Positions 1 to 9,152 are shown, numbered from the stretch's first letter. The stretch: DNA of 64,000 nucleotides from Rhodobacterales bacterium LSUCC0387 (GCA_015689775.1 WVSR01000001.1:621501-685500), one strand, 5' to 3'. Numbers and translations are program-made. The notes: generated by a model from the letters alone, not told the origin.

Positions 1-120
1 CCCAGCTTGTGCGCGTGTTGCACGATATTCTGGCAAGTAGCGCCCCGCTTGGCGCATCAGCCAGACGGGTGGGGTGGGAAGGGTTTCGCCGCTCAACGCG
101 CGCAGAAGTTTTTTTGTCAT
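1..120 (-). CDS. hemE: Uroporphyrinogen decarboxylase HemE, N-terminal part (cut by window edge)
   Basis: Only the first 40 codons lie in the window; the gene runs off the left edge. HemE decarboxylates the four acetate side chains of uroporphyrinogen III to give coproporphyrinogen III, a cytosolic step in haem and, where present, chlorophyll synthesis. The translated start MTKKLLRAL is followed at residues 18-29 by [12 protein letters not shown], the family's N-terminal signature, whose arginines bind substrate carboxylates. The gene is divergent from hemC, an earlier enzyme of the same pathway, across a 118 bp gap. The identification rests on the signature motif and the haem context. Confidence 0.9.
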   Translation of the reverse strand, partial: MTKKLLRALSGETLPTPPVWLMRQAGRYLPEYRATRAQAG

Positions 121-186
121 GGTCGATCCGATTTTCTCTTGCCAAATTTCTTTGGATATAGCCTCAACCTTGTCCTAACCTGCCCT

Positions 187-222
187 AGCAATCCTGTCTA
201 TGGTTGTCATGTCAAGTTGACA
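187..222 (-). promoter_or_regulatory. Candidate hemE promoter with a TGTCAA-G-TTGACA palindrome
   Basis: Positions 210-222 form a perfect inverted repeat, TGTCAAGTTGACA. Its left arm reads TTGACA on the minus strand, and 17 bp further toward hemE lies ATTGCT (187-192), a weak -10 match. The right arm is TTGACA on the plus strand, but a -10 for hemC at normal spacing would fall over the hemC start codon, so only the hemE direction is workable. The palindrome could also be an operator. The assignment is tentative because the -10 is poor. Confidence 0.35.
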
Positions 223-238
223 GAGTTAGAAAGATCCC

Positions 239-1195
239 ATGAAAAACGAACGACCAACTCCTGCCTCTCCGCTGCGCATTGGCACGCGTGGTTCTCCCCT
301 TGCATTGGCGCAAGCCTATGAGACGCGCGCGCGGCTTGCAGAGGCATTTGACCTGCCGCATGAGGCCTTTGAGATTGTGGTTATAAAAACCACAGGCGAT
401 AAGATTTTAGACCGTCCCCTCAAGGAAATTGGCGGTAAGGGTCTGTTCACCCGCGAGATAGAAGAAGACCTGCTGTCTGAGACGATTGATATTGCGGTGC
501 ATTCCATGAAGGATATGCCCGTGTTGCAGCCCAAAGGTTTGCTGCTTGATTGTTACCTCCCGCGCGAAGATGTGCGCGATGCATTTGTGTCACTTGAATT
601 TGACAGTCTCGATGCCTTGCCCGCTGGCACGAAGGTTGGCTCATCCTCGCTGCGCAGGCGTGCGCAATTGACTGCGCGCCGCCCTGATCTTGAGGTTGTT
701 GAGTTTCGCGGCAATGTGCAGACGCGAATGAAGAAACTAGGGGACGGGGTCGCAGGTGCCACATTTTTGGCGCAGGCAGGCCTTAACCGATTGGGCATGG
801 CCGATGTCGCCCGTTCTGCTATTTCACCGGAGGATATGTTGCCGGCTGTCGCACAAGGTGCCATCGGGATTGAGCGGCGCGCCAATGATCCCCGCACGGC
901 CGAGATGTTGGCCGCTATTCATGATCGCGACACAGGCATCAGGCTTGCCGCAGAGCGCGCGTTTTTGGCGGGGCTTGATGGCTCATGCGAAACCCCGATT
1001 GCAGGTCTGGCCGAGATTGATGGCCCTACGTTGCGTCTGCGCGGTGAGATCTTGCGCCCGGATGGCAGCGAGGTCTTGAACGAGGATCGCAGCGCCCCCA
1101 TCGCTGAGGCGGCTAAGCTTGGCGCGGATATGGCGCGGGATTTGCGCGCGCGCGCAGGTGAAGGATTTTTTGACTGGATCAGCGCCAAGGCTTGA
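239..1195 (+). CDS. hemC: Hydroxymethylbilane synthase (porphobilinogen deaminase) HemC
   Basis: HemC polymerises four porphobilinogen molecules into hydroxymethylbilane in the cytosol. The 318-residue length is normal for the family. Near the start RIGTRGSPLALAQA is the conserved N-terminal motif. GSSSLRRRAQL forms part of the substrate-binding region. GSCETP holds Cys250, the residue that covalently carries the dipyrromethane cofactor. The ATG at 239 lies one nucleotide-rich weak ribosome-binding stretch downstream of GAGTTAGAAAG. The gene is divergent from hemE and is followed by a strong terminator shared with the convergent gene at 1273. Confidence 0.97.
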   Translation: MKNERPTPASPLRIGTRGSPLALAQAYETRARLAEAFDLPHEAFEIVVIKTTGDKILDRPLKEIGGKGLFTREIEEDLLSETIDIAVHSMKDMPVLQPKGLLLDCYLPREDVRDAFVSLEFDSLDALPAGTKVGSSSLRRRAQLTARRPDLEVVEFRGNVQTRMKKLGDGVAGATFLAQAGLNRLGMADVARSAISPEDMLPAVAQGAIGIERRANDPRTAEMLAAIHDRDTGIRLAAERAFLAGLDGSCETPIAGLAEIDGPTLRLRGEILRPDGSEVLNEDRSAPIAEAAKLGADMARDLRARAGEGFFDWISAKA

Positions 1196-1216
1196 GGCGC
1201 GCGTGATAAGAGATGA

Positions 1217-1254
1217 AAAAAGCCCCGCTTCGCAGATGCAAAGCGGGGCTTTTT
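1217..1254. terminator. Bidirectional intrinsic terminator after hemC
   Basis: AAAAGCCCCGCTT (1218-1230) pairs with AAGCGGGGCTTTT (1241-1253) around a 10-nt loop. A-tracts on the left and T-tracts on the right make it usable from both strands. It therefore ends hemC and also the convergent substrate-binding protein gene. Confidence 0.9.
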
Positions 1255-1272
1255 AACGGGCCATCGCGTGCC

Positions 1273-2742
1273 CTATTCCCAAGAGACGCCTGTCAGATCA
1301 TTGGCCTGTGTCGGCGAATTTTCCCAAAGACCACGGATACGCGCATCCGCAACCCCTGTTTTAGCCAACTGAAATAGATAGCCGTTCACATAATCATCCG
1401 CGATCATGCGCTGCATTTGTCCGAGCAAATCGCTGCGCGCAGCAGGATCGCTTTCCAATGTCAGCGCCTCGTTCAGCGCAGCAAACTCGGGACGGGCGTA
1501 TTGGAAATAGTAATCCTCCCGCGCATAGATGCCGATATCCATCGGTTCGGTATGGCTGACGATGGTGAGGTCAAAATCGCGACCACGGAAGACCTGCTCT
1601 AGCCACTGCGCCCATTCTAGATTGGTGATTTCTGTCTCAATGCCAATCTCACGCATTTGGGCGGCAATGATCTCTCCGCCACGGCGCGCATAGGCTGGCG
1701 GGGGCAACATCAGACGCAATGTCACTCCTTCTAGCCCTGCCTCTTGCAGTAAAGCGCGTGTGCGCTCTGGGTCGTAATTCGATTGCGCGGTCAGATCGAC
1801 ATAATCGGGATTATGCGGCGCAAAATGAGTGCCAATGGGGGTGCCATAGCCAAACATTGCCCCGTCAATAATGTCCTGTCGATTGATCGCGTGCGAAATC
1901 GCCTCTCTCAGGCGGATATCATCAAGCGGGCTTTGCTTGTTGTTCATCGCCAAAATTGTCTCGCCCTCGGTCGAGCCGACAATCACGTTAAAGCGTGGGT
2001 CTGCCTCGAATTGGGCCAAAGTTTCAGGAGCTGGGAAATTTGGAAAAGCATCCACATCGCCTGCCATCAATGCAGCATAGGCGGCATTTGGGTCAGTGAT
2101 AAAGCGGAAGGTTGCGCTTTCGAGCGCGATGGGTGTGCCCCAATACGCTTCATTGCGGGCCAGTTCCACGCGATCCCCTTGCACCCAATCGACAAAGCGG
2201 AAGGGGCCTGTGCCAATGGGGTTGGTCGCGTTTGTTTCTGCGCTTTTCGGGTCCACGATCACCGCATCCCCCCAAGCCATCTTGAACAAAAAGGCCCCAT
2301 CAGGGGCGTTTAGCGTGACCATAACGGTGTCAGGGCCTTCTGCGACAACAGAGGCGATCCCTGCAAAGAGGGCGGCCTGTGCGTTGGTGGTGCCCTCAGC
2401 GCGGGCCCGATCTAGGCTAAAGACCACATCATCCGCATTCATTTCGCTGCCATCGTGAAACTGCACATTTGGTGCTAGGGCGAAGCGATAGGTCAAACCA
2501 TCGTCCGAAATCTCCCATGACCGCGCAAGCGCAGGTTTCACAGAGCCATCAGGGCCGAACCGCGTCAGGCCTTCAAAAACATTGGCATAGACCACCTCAT
2601 CAATGGCTGCTGCCGCACCTGCTGTTGGGTCAAGATTTGGCGGCTCAAGCACCATCCCGATTTTGATGCTATTACCTTGCGCAAAAGCGCATGTGGTGGA
2701 AATGATCAACGCCGTGGCGGCGGATGTTAGAAAACGAACCAT
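1273..2742 (-). CDS. ABC transporter periplasmic substrate-binding protein, peptide/nickel type (SBP_bac_5)
   Basis: A 489-residue protein that begins with a signal peptide (basic MVR, hydrophobic core, cleavage near AFAQG), so it is periplasmic. The mature part has family 5 hallmarks: an LEPPNLDPTAG start, the VYANVFEGLTRF block near residue 50, and SWEISDDGLTYRFAL followed by FHDGSEMNADDVVFSLDRA. Members bind oligopeptides, dipeptides, nickel or glutathione; the ligand here cannot be read from sequence. No permease or ATPase genes adjoin it, so it is an orphan binding protein relying on a transporter encoded elsewhere. The start is supported by GGAGGG just upstream of the ATG. Confidence 0.88.
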   Translation of the reverse strand: MVRFLTSAATALIISTTCAFAQGNSIKIGMVLEPPNLDPTAGAAAAIDEVVYANVFEGLTRFGPDGSVKPALARSWEISDDGLTYRFALAPNVQFHDGSEMNADDVVFSLDRARAEGTTNAQAALFAGIASVVAEGPDTVMVTLNAPDGAFLFKMAWGDAVIVDPKSAETNATNPIGTGPFRFVDWVQGDRVELARNEAYWGTPIALESATFRFITDPNAAYAALMAGDVDAFPNFPAPETLAQFEADPRFNVIVGSTEGETILAMNNKQSPLDDIRLREAISHAINRQDIIDGAMFGYGTPIGTHFAPHNPDYVDLTAQSNYDPERTRALLQEAGLEGVTLRLMLPPPAYARRGGEIIAAQMREIGIETEITNLEWAQWLEQVFRGRDFDLTIVSHTEPMDIGIYAREDYYFQYARPEFAALNEALTLESDPAARSDLLGQMQRMIADDYVNGYLFQLAKTGVADARIRGLWENSPTQANDLTGVSWE

Positions 2743-3030
2743 GTGGCCCTCCCGCGAAAGTTCAGAGGGTCATCGTAGTGCCGCAAGGCTTGGTATGGCA
2801 AGCTTTTGTATTGAGGCCTGCTTGCCGTGCCTTTTTGGAAAATCGCGATAGGCGGAAGGCTGCGCATACCGTCGCAGAACTGTCATTTTCGACTCGCCCG
2901 AATCGTAACGAGAGGTTAACGCTCTAAGACGGATCGGCACTTGCTGGTTCTGATAAGCCCCTTGACCATGCCGCGAGATACGCTTTGCGGCGATACGCTG
3001 AAACGAGGGTCGAACTCGGGAGATACGCAT

Positions 3031-3216
3031 ATGATATGCGATACAGCACAGACTATCCTCGCCCTGTCTGCCGAAGAGGTTAGTAATTTCCTAAAAGAGC
3101 AAGCCAGAAGTCGCAAACTGTCGGGACTGATGAAGGCTTTGAACGATGCGGCCCTCAAGGGTGACAAGATCGCGCAACGCGCGATTGAGCATATGGGTTT
3201 TGTTCTTCAGCCCTAA
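3031..3216 (+). CDS. Small conserved-looking protein of unknown function
   Basis: A 61-residue protein starting MICDTAQTIL. The ATG at 3031 is preceded at good distance by GGGAG, whereas an in-frame start further upstream lacks one. The protein is helical in character (SAEEVSNFLKEQARSR, then LMKALNDAALKGD) and has no signal peptide or membrane segment. Its stop codon overlaps by 4 bp the stop of the convergent M20 gene. I do not recognise a family. The good ribosome-binding site and codon use like its neighbours make it a likely real gene. Confidence 0.55.
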   Translation: MICDTAQTILALSAEEVSNFLKEQARSRKLSGLMKALNDAALKGDKIAQRAIEHMGFVLQP

Positions 3217-4496
3217 GCCGTTGGTAGCAATTCTGCCAAGGTCAGGGCCATGATAAGCGCGCTGTCCGCCATGTCATCAACCCCCACCCATTCATCGGGT
3301 TGGTGCGCGAGTTCCAAAATACCTGGTCCGTAGGCGATGCAGTTTTTCAACCGACCAATGCGATCGATATGCTTTTGGTCATAGGTGCCTGGGCTGACCA
3401 CATATTCCGCTTTTCGTGCCAACACGCGTTCGATGGCATGGCCCACTGATTGCACAAGCGGGCTGCTTTCATCCGTCATGCTCGGCTGCACCTCGAACAG
3501 GTCGGAAATCTCATAGTCAAATCGCGCGCGGCTGGCTTTGATCTGTTCCAGCATATCGGTCAATTCGGCTTTGACCGCCTCGATGTCCTCTTCGATTAGA
3601 AAGCGGCGATCAATAGTGATGCGGCAGCGATCTGCAACACATGGTGCGGGTAGGCCCGTGTAATCCTCAGCCTGTTCAGCCTCGCCTCCATGGATTGAAT
3701 TGATGTTCAGCGTGGATTGGCGGGCCTGTGGCGGCACGACCGGCATCGCAGTGGTTTTCCCTGCGAGGAGTGGCAAAAGATGCGTTTCAATTTCTGCGAG
3801 AACCGCGCCCATGTGAGAGATGGCGCTGTCGCCCAAAAATGGCATTGAGCCATGCGCGATGCGACCCTTCGTTTCGACCTGTGCCCACCAAACGCCGCGA
3901 TGGCCAAGGCAGATGCGGTCTTTTTGCAAAGGTTCGGGGATAATGACATGCTGAACGCGGGCAGGGTCAAATCTGCCCTGCTCGGCCAGATAGGCAACGC
4001 CGCCAAAGCCACCTGACTCCTCATCTGCGGTGGCAGAGATTTCAATCGCACCTGCGAATCTTGGATAGGTGGCAATAAAGGCCTCAGCTGCGATGATTGA
4101 GGCCGCAAGCCCACCTTTCATATCGCACGCGCCGCGCCCGTAGATGCGGCCATCTTCGAGAACCCCACCAAAAGGCGGCTTCGTCCATCCATGCCCAACC
4201 TCCACGACATCGTGATGGCTGTTGAAATGGACGGTGTCCCCCGCCGCGCCGCCCTCATAGCGCGCCACCATGTTCCATCGCGGATATGTGTCGCTATCGG
4301 CAAGCGCCCCTGTGGCGCGGATTAAGTCAACTGTGAACCCCGCTGCTTCCAAGCGCTGTTTGAGATAGTCGCAAATTTGGCGATAGTTTTGGCCGGGCGG
4401 GTTGAGGGTGGGGATGCGGATCAAATCTTGGGTCAGTGCGATCAAATCGTCCCGCCGTGTGGCAATCGCAGTCTCAAGCTGATCTTTGCTGTCCAT
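3213..4496 (-). CDS. M20 family metallo-hydrolase (ArgE/DapE/ACY1 type)
   Basis: A 427-residue zinc amidohydrolase. Metal ligands are visible as HHD (His94 and Asp96), Asp125 in GRGACDMKGG, and the EE pair 159-160 in TADEESGG, with Glu159 the likely general base. The family removes acyl groups from acetylornithine, succinyl-diaminopimelate or related N-acyl amino acids; the exact substrate is unresolved, and it is not within an arginine or lysine operon. I chose the ATG at 4496 (MDSKDQL) because GGTGGGACAAAA precedes it; a longer reading to 4550 would add a Lys-rich tail without a good site. It is transcribed alone and converges on the small gene at 3031. Confidence 0.85.
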   Translation of the reverse strand: MDSKDQLETAIATRRDDLIALTQDLIRIPTLNPPGQNYRQICDYLKQRLEAAGFTVDLIRATGALADSDTYPRWNMVARYEGGAAGDTVHFNSHHDVVEVGHGWTKPPFGGVLEDGRIYGRGACDMKGGLAASIIAAEAFIATYPRFAGAIEISATADEESGGFGGVAYLAEQGRFDPARVQHVIIPEPLQKDRICLGHRGVWWAQVETKGRIAHGSMPFLGDSAISHMGAVLAEIETHLLPLLAGKTTAMPVVPPQARQSTLNINSIHGGEAEQAEDYTGLPAPCVADRCRITIDRRFLIEEDIEAVKAELTDMLEQIKASRARFDYEISDLFEVQPSMTDESSPLVQSVGHAIERVLARKAEYVVSPGTYDQKHIDRIGRLKNCIAYGPGILELAHQPDEWVGVDDMADSALIMALTLAELLPTA

Positions 4497-4614
4497 TTTT
4501 GTCCCACCTTTTTTCTTTTTCAGCTTGCTGTGGGAATTTACGCATTGCAAGCCCGTGCAAATTTTTGCGCCGTGCCTATATCAAGGATGAGACACGGATC
4601 TGGGAGAATAGGGC

Positions 4615-4893
4615 GTGATTATTCGCATAGCCTTACTGATGGCGGTGCTTTTGACAGTGGTCTTTGTATCGCTCTATTTTTATATGCGCGCAGGCCAGCG
4701 TGAGGCCTTAATCGCGGAATGGCAAAAGCGGGATCCGTCTGATGCCGCGAATGAGCATCGTGAGGATTGGATCAATCGCCGTCTGGCAGGGTCTATGCGT
4801 AAAATCGCGCTGCGTTTGGCGGTAGTGGTTTATGCTTTGCCACTTGCTGCGCTGTTCCTTTATGTTGGGTTCACCGATCCGTTCGCGCCTTAG
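4615..4893 (+). CDS. Small membrane protein, two predicted transmembrane helices
   Basis: A 92-residue protein with a GTG start. A hydrophobic helix spans residues 4-23 and a second one about 68-86, separated by a charged, probably cytoplasmic stretch with EWQKRDPSDA and EDWINRRLAGSMRK. It has no catalytic motif. It lies 42 bp upstream of the DUF1523 gene in the same orientation, and the LysR gene follows, so the three may be cotranscribed. I recognise it only as a type of small protein common in Roseobacter-group genomes; function unknown. Confidence 0.7.
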   Translation: MIIRIALLMAVLLTVVFVSLYFYMRAGQREALIAEWQKRDPSDAANEHREDWINRRLAGSMRKIALRLAVVVYALPLAALFLYVGFTDPFAP

Positions 4894-4935
4894 GCGGCGC
4901 AATGGGAAAATAAACGACAAAGGGGCAGGCGGCGC

Positions 4936-5538
4936 ATGCGTTGGCCACGGATCACAGCATTACTGATATTGGGGGCGCTCCTCGTCGCGTTCTTCCACTA
5001 TACGCTGCCGCAGCGTGATATTTTGCGGATCACACAGACAGAAATCATCAGGCAAGATTTCTCAGGCCTCAACCGCATTTTCTACGCGCGCGGCGATACA
5101 GGCAGCGCACAGCTCGCTTCGCGCGATTTGCGTTTGATCAATACGGTCGATGCGCAGGGCGAGGTTCACGTGTTCCGCAATGAGGATACGGGCTTTGGGT
5201 GGCCTCCTTATTTCAAATTGGACAGCTCAGACCTGCAGGCCGAAGCGGCAAACCTGATTTCGACTGCGGCTGACCCGATTTGGGTGGCGGTAACCCATTA
5301 CGGCTGGCGTTCGCGCATTTTGACGACCTATCCCAATGCTGTGGCTTTGCGTCAGGTGGCAGGGCCAGATGTGACGCTGATCCCATGGATGCCCATTACG
5401 ATTCTCGCCCTTCTTTTGGTGGTCTTGTTTGCTCTATGGCGCTTTTGGGAGCGGTTTGAAGCCCGCATTCTTGATCCGCTTTATGACAGGGTGGCTGTGT
5501 TTTGGTCGAAAAGCCGTGATCGTTTGCGCGGCAAGTGA
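4936..5538 (+). CDS. DUF1523 family membrane-anchored protein
   Basis: A 200-residue protein with an N-terminal membrane helix (residues 5-22), a central extracytoplasmic domain and a second helix near 152-170, followed by a basic tail (RFWERFEARIL to SKSRDRLRGK). The central part contains YTLPQRDILRITQTE and the run ending ITHYGWRS-like (AVTHYGWRSRIL), which match my recollection of DUF1523. The function of the family is unknown. The stop overlaps the possible GTG start of the LysR gene, which suggests translational coupling. Confidence 0.75.
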   Translation: MRWPRITALLILGALLVAFFHYTLPQRDILRITQTEIIRQDFSGLNRIFYARGDTGSAQLASRDLRLINTVDAQGEVHVFRNEDTGFGWPPYFKLDSSDLQAEAANLISTAADPIWVAVTHYGWRSRILTTYPNAVALRQVAGPDVTLIPWMPITILALLLVVLFALWRFWERFEARILDPLYDRVAVFWSKSRDRLRGK

Positions 5539-5546
5539 CGGGTGCG

Positions 5547-6431
5547 ATGATGGATGCATGGGATGAGGTGCGCACGGCCTATCATGTGGCACGACTGGGC
5601 ACAGTGTCTGGGGCCGCAGATTATTTATCGGTGCATCATGCTACAGTGATCCGGCATATAGACGCTCTTGAAGGGCGTCTTGGGGTGCGGTTGTTCCATC
5701 GCCATGCACGCGGCTACACCCCCACCGAGGCAGGGCAGGATTTGCTTGCGACTGCCGCTGAAACTGAAGCGCGGTTTTCACAATTGGCCTCGCGTATTGC
5801 AGGGCAGGGCGATACGCTGTCGGGGGAATTGGTGCTGACCGCGCTTGGCTTCGTGGCGAAGTTGTTGATGCCCGCATTGGCGGAATTACAAAACGATCAT
5901 CCAGATTTGCGCATTCGTTTGGTGACGGATGAGCGCGTCTTTCGGATGGAATTGGGCGAGGCGCATATTGCCATTCGCGCAGGGTCTGCCCCATCGGAGC
6001 CTGATAATGTCGTGCAGCCCTTCTTCACGCTCAGGGCGCGTCTTTGCGCAACCAAGTCCTATCTCGAACAGCACGGGCCATTCAGTCTAGAAACAGCAGC
6101 GCAGCATCGCTTTGTGGCAACCACTCAAGCCGATAGCCGCGCGCCGTTTTTAAGATGGCTCAAGGATCACGTGCCTGAAGATGCAATCGTGTTTCGGGCC
6201 TCCGATTTCGGGAGTGCGATTGAGGCCGTTCATGCGGGGATCGGCATAGGCTTCGCGCCCGCCTTTGCCCTTGAGCAAAATGCAGACTTGGTTGAGGTGA
6301 TGCCCTCACTGGACGAATGGAATTCTTCTGTCTGGTTGGTCACCCATGTCGATTTGCATCGCAGCCCAAAGGTGCAGCGCGTTTTGGCCTATCTTAAAGA
6401 TAACGCCAAAAATATCGTAGGGACGGTTTAA
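5547..6431 (+). CDS. LysR-family transcriptional regulator
   Basis: A 294-residue LysR-type regulator. The N-terminal winged helix-turn-helix spans roughly residues 5-62, with GTVSGAADYL, HHATVIRHIDALE and GVRLFHR as the conserved core; the rest is the periplasmic-binding-protein-like effector domain. The ATG at 5547 is chosen, though a GTG at 5535 that overlaps the DUF1523 stop is possible. No divergently transcribed target sits beside it, so its regulon cannot be inferred. It converges on the arsR-type gene, with stops overlapping by 4 bp. Confidence 0.88.
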   Translation: MMDAWDEVRTAYHVARLGTVSGAADYLSVHHATVIRHIDALEGRLGVRLFHRHARGYTPTEAGQDLLATAAETEARFSQLASRIAGQGDTLSGELVLTALGFVAKLLMPALAELQNDHPDLRIRLVTDERVFRMELGEAHIAIRAGSAPSEPDNVVQPFFTLRARLCATKSYLEQHGPFSLETAAQHRFVATTQADSRAPFLRWLKDHVPEDAIVFRASDFGSAIEAVHAGIGIGFAPAFALEQNADLVEVMPSLDEWNSSVWLVTHVDLHRSPKVQRVLAYLKDNAKNIVGTV

Positions 6432-6772
6432 CCGCCCTGCGTATCAGCCCCATCCAATTCGCGGGCGAGAAAGGCTTCGAACTCGTCTAGGTGGATGGGT
6501 TCGAATTGACCAAACCCCTGCATCCAAACACTTGCGGCGCGGAGCGCGTCAGGCTCGAGTTTGCACCACTTGACCCGTCCCCGCTTTTCTTGGGCAATCA
6601 GTCCCGCATGGGCAAGGATGGCGAGGTGCTTTGAGATCGCTGCCAGAGACATCTCAAAGGGTTCCGCCACATCGGTCACGGCCATGTCATCTTCGAGCAG
6701 CATTGACAAGATCGCGCGGCGGGTTGGGTCTGCCAAGGCAGCAAAGGTCAGATCTAGGGAACTGGCGCTCAT
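6428..6772 (-). CDS. ArsR-family winged-helix transcriptional regulator
   Basis: A 114-residue regulator. LADPTRRAILSMLLE is the ArsR N-terminal signature, and FEMSLAAISKHLAILAHAGL is the recognition helix region. The metal-binding ELCVCDL-type motif of arsenic or cadmium sensors is absent, so this belongs to the non-metal branch that often partners an SRPBCC/AHSA1 protein. No such partner is adjacent. The acidic C-terminal tail (EPIHLDEFEAFLAREL) is typical of that branch. The target genes are unknown. Confidence 0.88.
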   Translation of the reverse strand: MSASSLDLTFAALADPTRRAILSMLLEDDMAVTDVAEPFEMSLAAISKHLAILAHAGLIAQEKRGRVKWCKLEPDALRAASVWMQGFGQFEPIHLDEFEAFLARELDGADTQGG

Positions 6773-6945
6773 ATTGGCATCCTATCCTGCCTTCCGCGGC
6801 AATCGTCAACCATTTGGTTGAATATGGGAAATTGTCGAAAATTGCCGCAGGCCGTCTGACGAATGGATTTGACCAACTTGTCGCAGGTCATTTTATTGAT
6901 TTATATTCAATAGTTTATGCATTTCTCTGCGGGTGCAAAGTTTCG

Positions 6946-6974
6946 TTGACTCTGGCGCGGCCTGTTCTTAGGTT
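6946..6974 (+). promoter_or_regulatory. Sigma-70-type promoter for the atp F0 operon
   Basis: TTGACT at 6946-6951 and TAGGTT at 6969-6974 are separated by 17 bp. The predicted transcription start lies about 35 bp upstream of the atpI start codon. This is the only good match in the 244 bp gap between arsR and atpI; the rest of that gap is AT-rich with no gene visible. Confidence 0.55.
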
Positions 6975-7016
6975 CCGCGCGACACCCGAGGGGCGTTTTC
7001 TGAAGGTGCTTTGCAC

Positions 7017-7355
7017 ATGACCGAGCCATCGCCGAATCCTGATCGCCTGAAGGCGTTGGAAGAAAAACTGGCGAGCATTCGGTCGCGCGAAGCTGACAAG
7101 AAGCCACCGATGGGGGGGCATTATTCCCAAGCGCAGCACGCGTGGCGGATGGTGATTGAACTGGTCAGCGGATTGTTGATCGGTGTTGGCATAGGCTGGG
7201 GCTTGGATAGCCTCTTGGGCACGCGCCCTTGGCTGATGGTCGTTTTTACATTGCTGGGCTTTGTGGCTGGGGTCAAAACGATGATCCGATCTGCGCAAGA
7301 GCTTCAGAACCAAGCCCAAGCCCGCGAAAACGCGGATGCGGGCGGCACAAAATAA
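7017..7355 (+). CDS. atpI: ATP synthase accessory subunit AtpI
   Basis: A 112-residue protein with a charged N-terminus ([21 protein letters not shown]) followed by two membrane helices around residues 44-64 and 71-90, separated by [12 protein letters not shown]. This is the AtpI/AtpQ-type architecture. AtpI helps assemble the c-ring. The ATG at 7017 is preferred over a TTG two codons earlier because the GAAGG site lies at the right distance. It is the first gene of the F0 operon, 11 bp before atpB. Confidence 0.9.
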   Translation: MTEPSPNPDRLKALEEKLASIRSREADKKPPMGGHYSQAQHAWRMVIELVSGLLIGVGIGWGLDSLLGTRPWLMVVFTLLGFVAGVKTMIRSAQELQNQAQARENADAGGTK

Positions 7356-7366
7356 GGGGATACACC

Positions 7367-8218
7367 GTGGCTTCGGATGTAACGAATTCTGATCAGAACA
7401 AGCCCTCCAATTTGGGCAAGCCGATTGCATTTGTCCTTTTGGCCATCGCGGCTGTGCTTTTCGTCTTGGGTCTTCTAGACGATTACGAAGGCGGCTTGGC
7501 GATCCACCCGATGGATCAATTCGTCATCTCCCCATTGTTTGGTGACACGCTGAACTGGTACACGCCGACCAATTCCACGCTCTGGATGGCGCTCTGCGTT
7601 ATCGCGATTGTGGCTTTGATGGTTATGGGCACGCGCGGTCGCGCCGTGGTTCCATCGCGCGGCCAGTCGGTTGCTGAGTTGATCTATGGCTTCGTACGTA
7701 AAATGGTCGAAGATGTTGCAGGCAAAGATGCGCTGCCCTTCTTCCCCTACATTTTCGCCCTGTTCATGTTCATCTTGCTGTCGAACCTCTTGGGCCTGAT
7801 CCCGATGAGCTTTACCACCACATCGCATATCGCGGTGACCGCGATTTTGGCGGCGGCGGTGTTCCTGACAGTGACCTTGGTGGGTTTCGTCAAGAACGGC
7901 GCAGGCTTCCTCAGCCTGTTCTGGGTCAGTTCCGCGCCTTTGGCGCTGCGCCCGATCCTTGCCATCATCGAATTGATTTCTTACTTCGTGCGCCCCGTCA
8001 GCCACTCAATCCGTCTTGCGGGCAACCTGATGGCGGGCCACGCAGTTTTGAAAGTGTTTGCAGGTTTCGCTGGCGCGATGGGCGCCGCGGCCTTCGCCCC
8101 AATCTTGGGCATTGTCGCGATCTACGGGCTCGAAGTGCTCGTATCCGTGATCCAAGCCTATGTGTTCACCATCCTGACCTGCGTCTATCTGAAAGACGCG
8201 CTGCATCCGCACCACTAA
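7367..8218 (+). CDS. atpB: F0F1 ATP synthase subunit a (AtpB)
   Basis: The membrane half-channel subunit of F0 that passes protons to the c-ring. The 283-residue protein starts at GTG 7367, positioned behind AAGGGGA; an in-frame reading extending upstream overlaps atpI and is rejected. It contains several membrane helices. [12 protein letters not shown] carries the essential arginine that faces the c-subunit carboxylate. Near the C-terminus the helix ending in [14 protein letters not shown] is the conserved last segment. Confidence 0.97.
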   Translation: MASDVTNSDQNKPSNLGKPIAFVLLAIAAVLFVLGLLDDYEGGLAIHPMDQFVISPLFGDTLNWYTPTNSTLWMALCVIAIVALMVMGTRGRAVVPSRGQSVAELIYGFVRKMVEDVAGKDALPFFPYIFALFMFILLSNLLGLIPMSFTTTSHIAVTAILAAAVFLTVTLVGFVKNGAGFLSLFWVSSAPLALRPILAIIELISYFVRPVSHSIRLAGNLMAGHAVLKVFAGFAGAMGAAAFAPILGIVAIYGLEVLVSVIQAYVFTILTCVYLKDALHPHH

Positions 8219-8274
8219 GCGGATCACGGTTCAGGACATCTATTCAGCCAATTCCAACGTAAGGAGAAACGGAA

Positions 8275-8511
8275 ATGGAAGGCAATATCGCAGAACTCGG
8301 TCAATTCATCGGTGCAGGCCTTGCCGCTATCGGCTCTGGCGCAGCAGCGATCGGTGTGGGCCATGTTGCAGGCAACTTCCTCGCAGGTGCTTTGCGTAAC
8401 CCATCTGCAGCTGCAGGTCAGACCGCAACGCTCTTCATCGGTATCGCGTTCGCAGAAGCTTTGGGGATCTTCGCGTTCCTCGTGGCACTTCTGCTGATGT
8501 TCGCAGTCTAA
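8275..8511 (+). CDS. atpE: F0F1 ATP synthase subunit c (AtpE)
   Basis: A 78-residue two-helix hairpin that forms the rotating proteolipid ring. The first helix has the [10 protein letters not shown] glycine/alanine repeat, the polar loop is LRNPSAA, and the second helix carries the proton-binding Glu61 in [11 protein letters not shown] strong site, AAGGAGA, precedes the ATG. The sequence is that of an H+-type ring; there is no clear sodium-binding Q/T/S signature in helix 1. Confidence 0.97.
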   Translation: MEGNIAELGQFIGAGLAAIGSGAAAIGVGHVAGNFLAGALRNPSAAAGQTATLFIGIAFAEALGIFAFLVALLLMFAV

Positions 8512-8600
8512 GCCTTTAACGAACCATCCTTACGGCTGGGTCGCTTTGCGCGCAGCGCGCCACAGCGGCCCAGTGTAATCACCGGTTCCAGGAGGACATG

Positions 8601-9149
8601 ATGGCAGAGACTGCCCACAACGTTGCCAGTGCAGCCCATGGTGGTGAAGCCGCCTCGGGGGGTATGCCGCAACTCGACTTCTCCACCTTCCCGAACCAGA
8701 TTTTCTGGCTCGTGGTTACACTGGTGGTCGTTTATTTGATCTTGAGCCGCGTGGCGTTGCCCCGCGTTGCATCCGTTTTGGCAGACCGCCAAGGCGCGAT
8801 TGCAAAGGACATTGCCGCTGCTGAAGAACTGAAAGCCAGAGCTGCTCAAGCGGAAGAGGCCTATAACAAAGCCCTCGCAGATGCGCGCGCGCAAGCGCAA
8901 GATATCATCGCCCAGACCCGCAGCGAAATCGCGGCTGAATTGGCGGACGCCACTGCAAAGGCGGATGCGCAGATCGCTGCGAAGGCAAAAGAATCTGAAG
9001 TGCGTATCGGTGAGATCCGCGCAGGCGCTGTGAAAAACATCGAAGCGGTCGCAAAAGATGCGACAGCCGAGATTGTAACAGCTCTTGGTGGCGGCAAGCC
9101 CGATGCCAAGGCGCTGAAAGCGGCCATTGCAGAGCGGATGAAAGGATAA
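8601..9149 (+). CDS. F0F1 ATP synthase subunit b' (AtpX/AtpG type)
   Basis: A 182-residue peripheral-stalk subunit. A Gly/Ala-rich N-terminus is followed by [15 protein letters not shown], the single membrane helix of b', then a long Ala/Glu/Lys-rich coiled coil reaching the C-terminus. Photosynthetic and related alphaproteobacteria carry two b-type genes; this one precedes the second. Two ATGs are adjacent (8598 and 8601); the second is better spaced from GGAGG. The stop is 3 bp from atpF. Confidence 0.92.
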   Translation: MAETAHNVASAAHGGEAASGGMPQLDFSTFPNQIFWLVVTLVVVYLILSRVALPRVASVLADRQGAIAKDIAAAEELKARAAQAEEAYNKALADARAQAQDIIAQTRSEIAAELADATAKADAQIAAKAKESEVRIGEIRAGAVKNIEAVAKDATAEIVTALGGGKPDAKALKAAIAERMKG

Positions 9150-9152
9150 GCC

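Noticed and set aside
217-222. TTGACA on the plus strand as the hemC -35
   Set aside because: A -10 at 17 bp spacing would fall over the hemC start codon, so the element cannot drive that gene normally.
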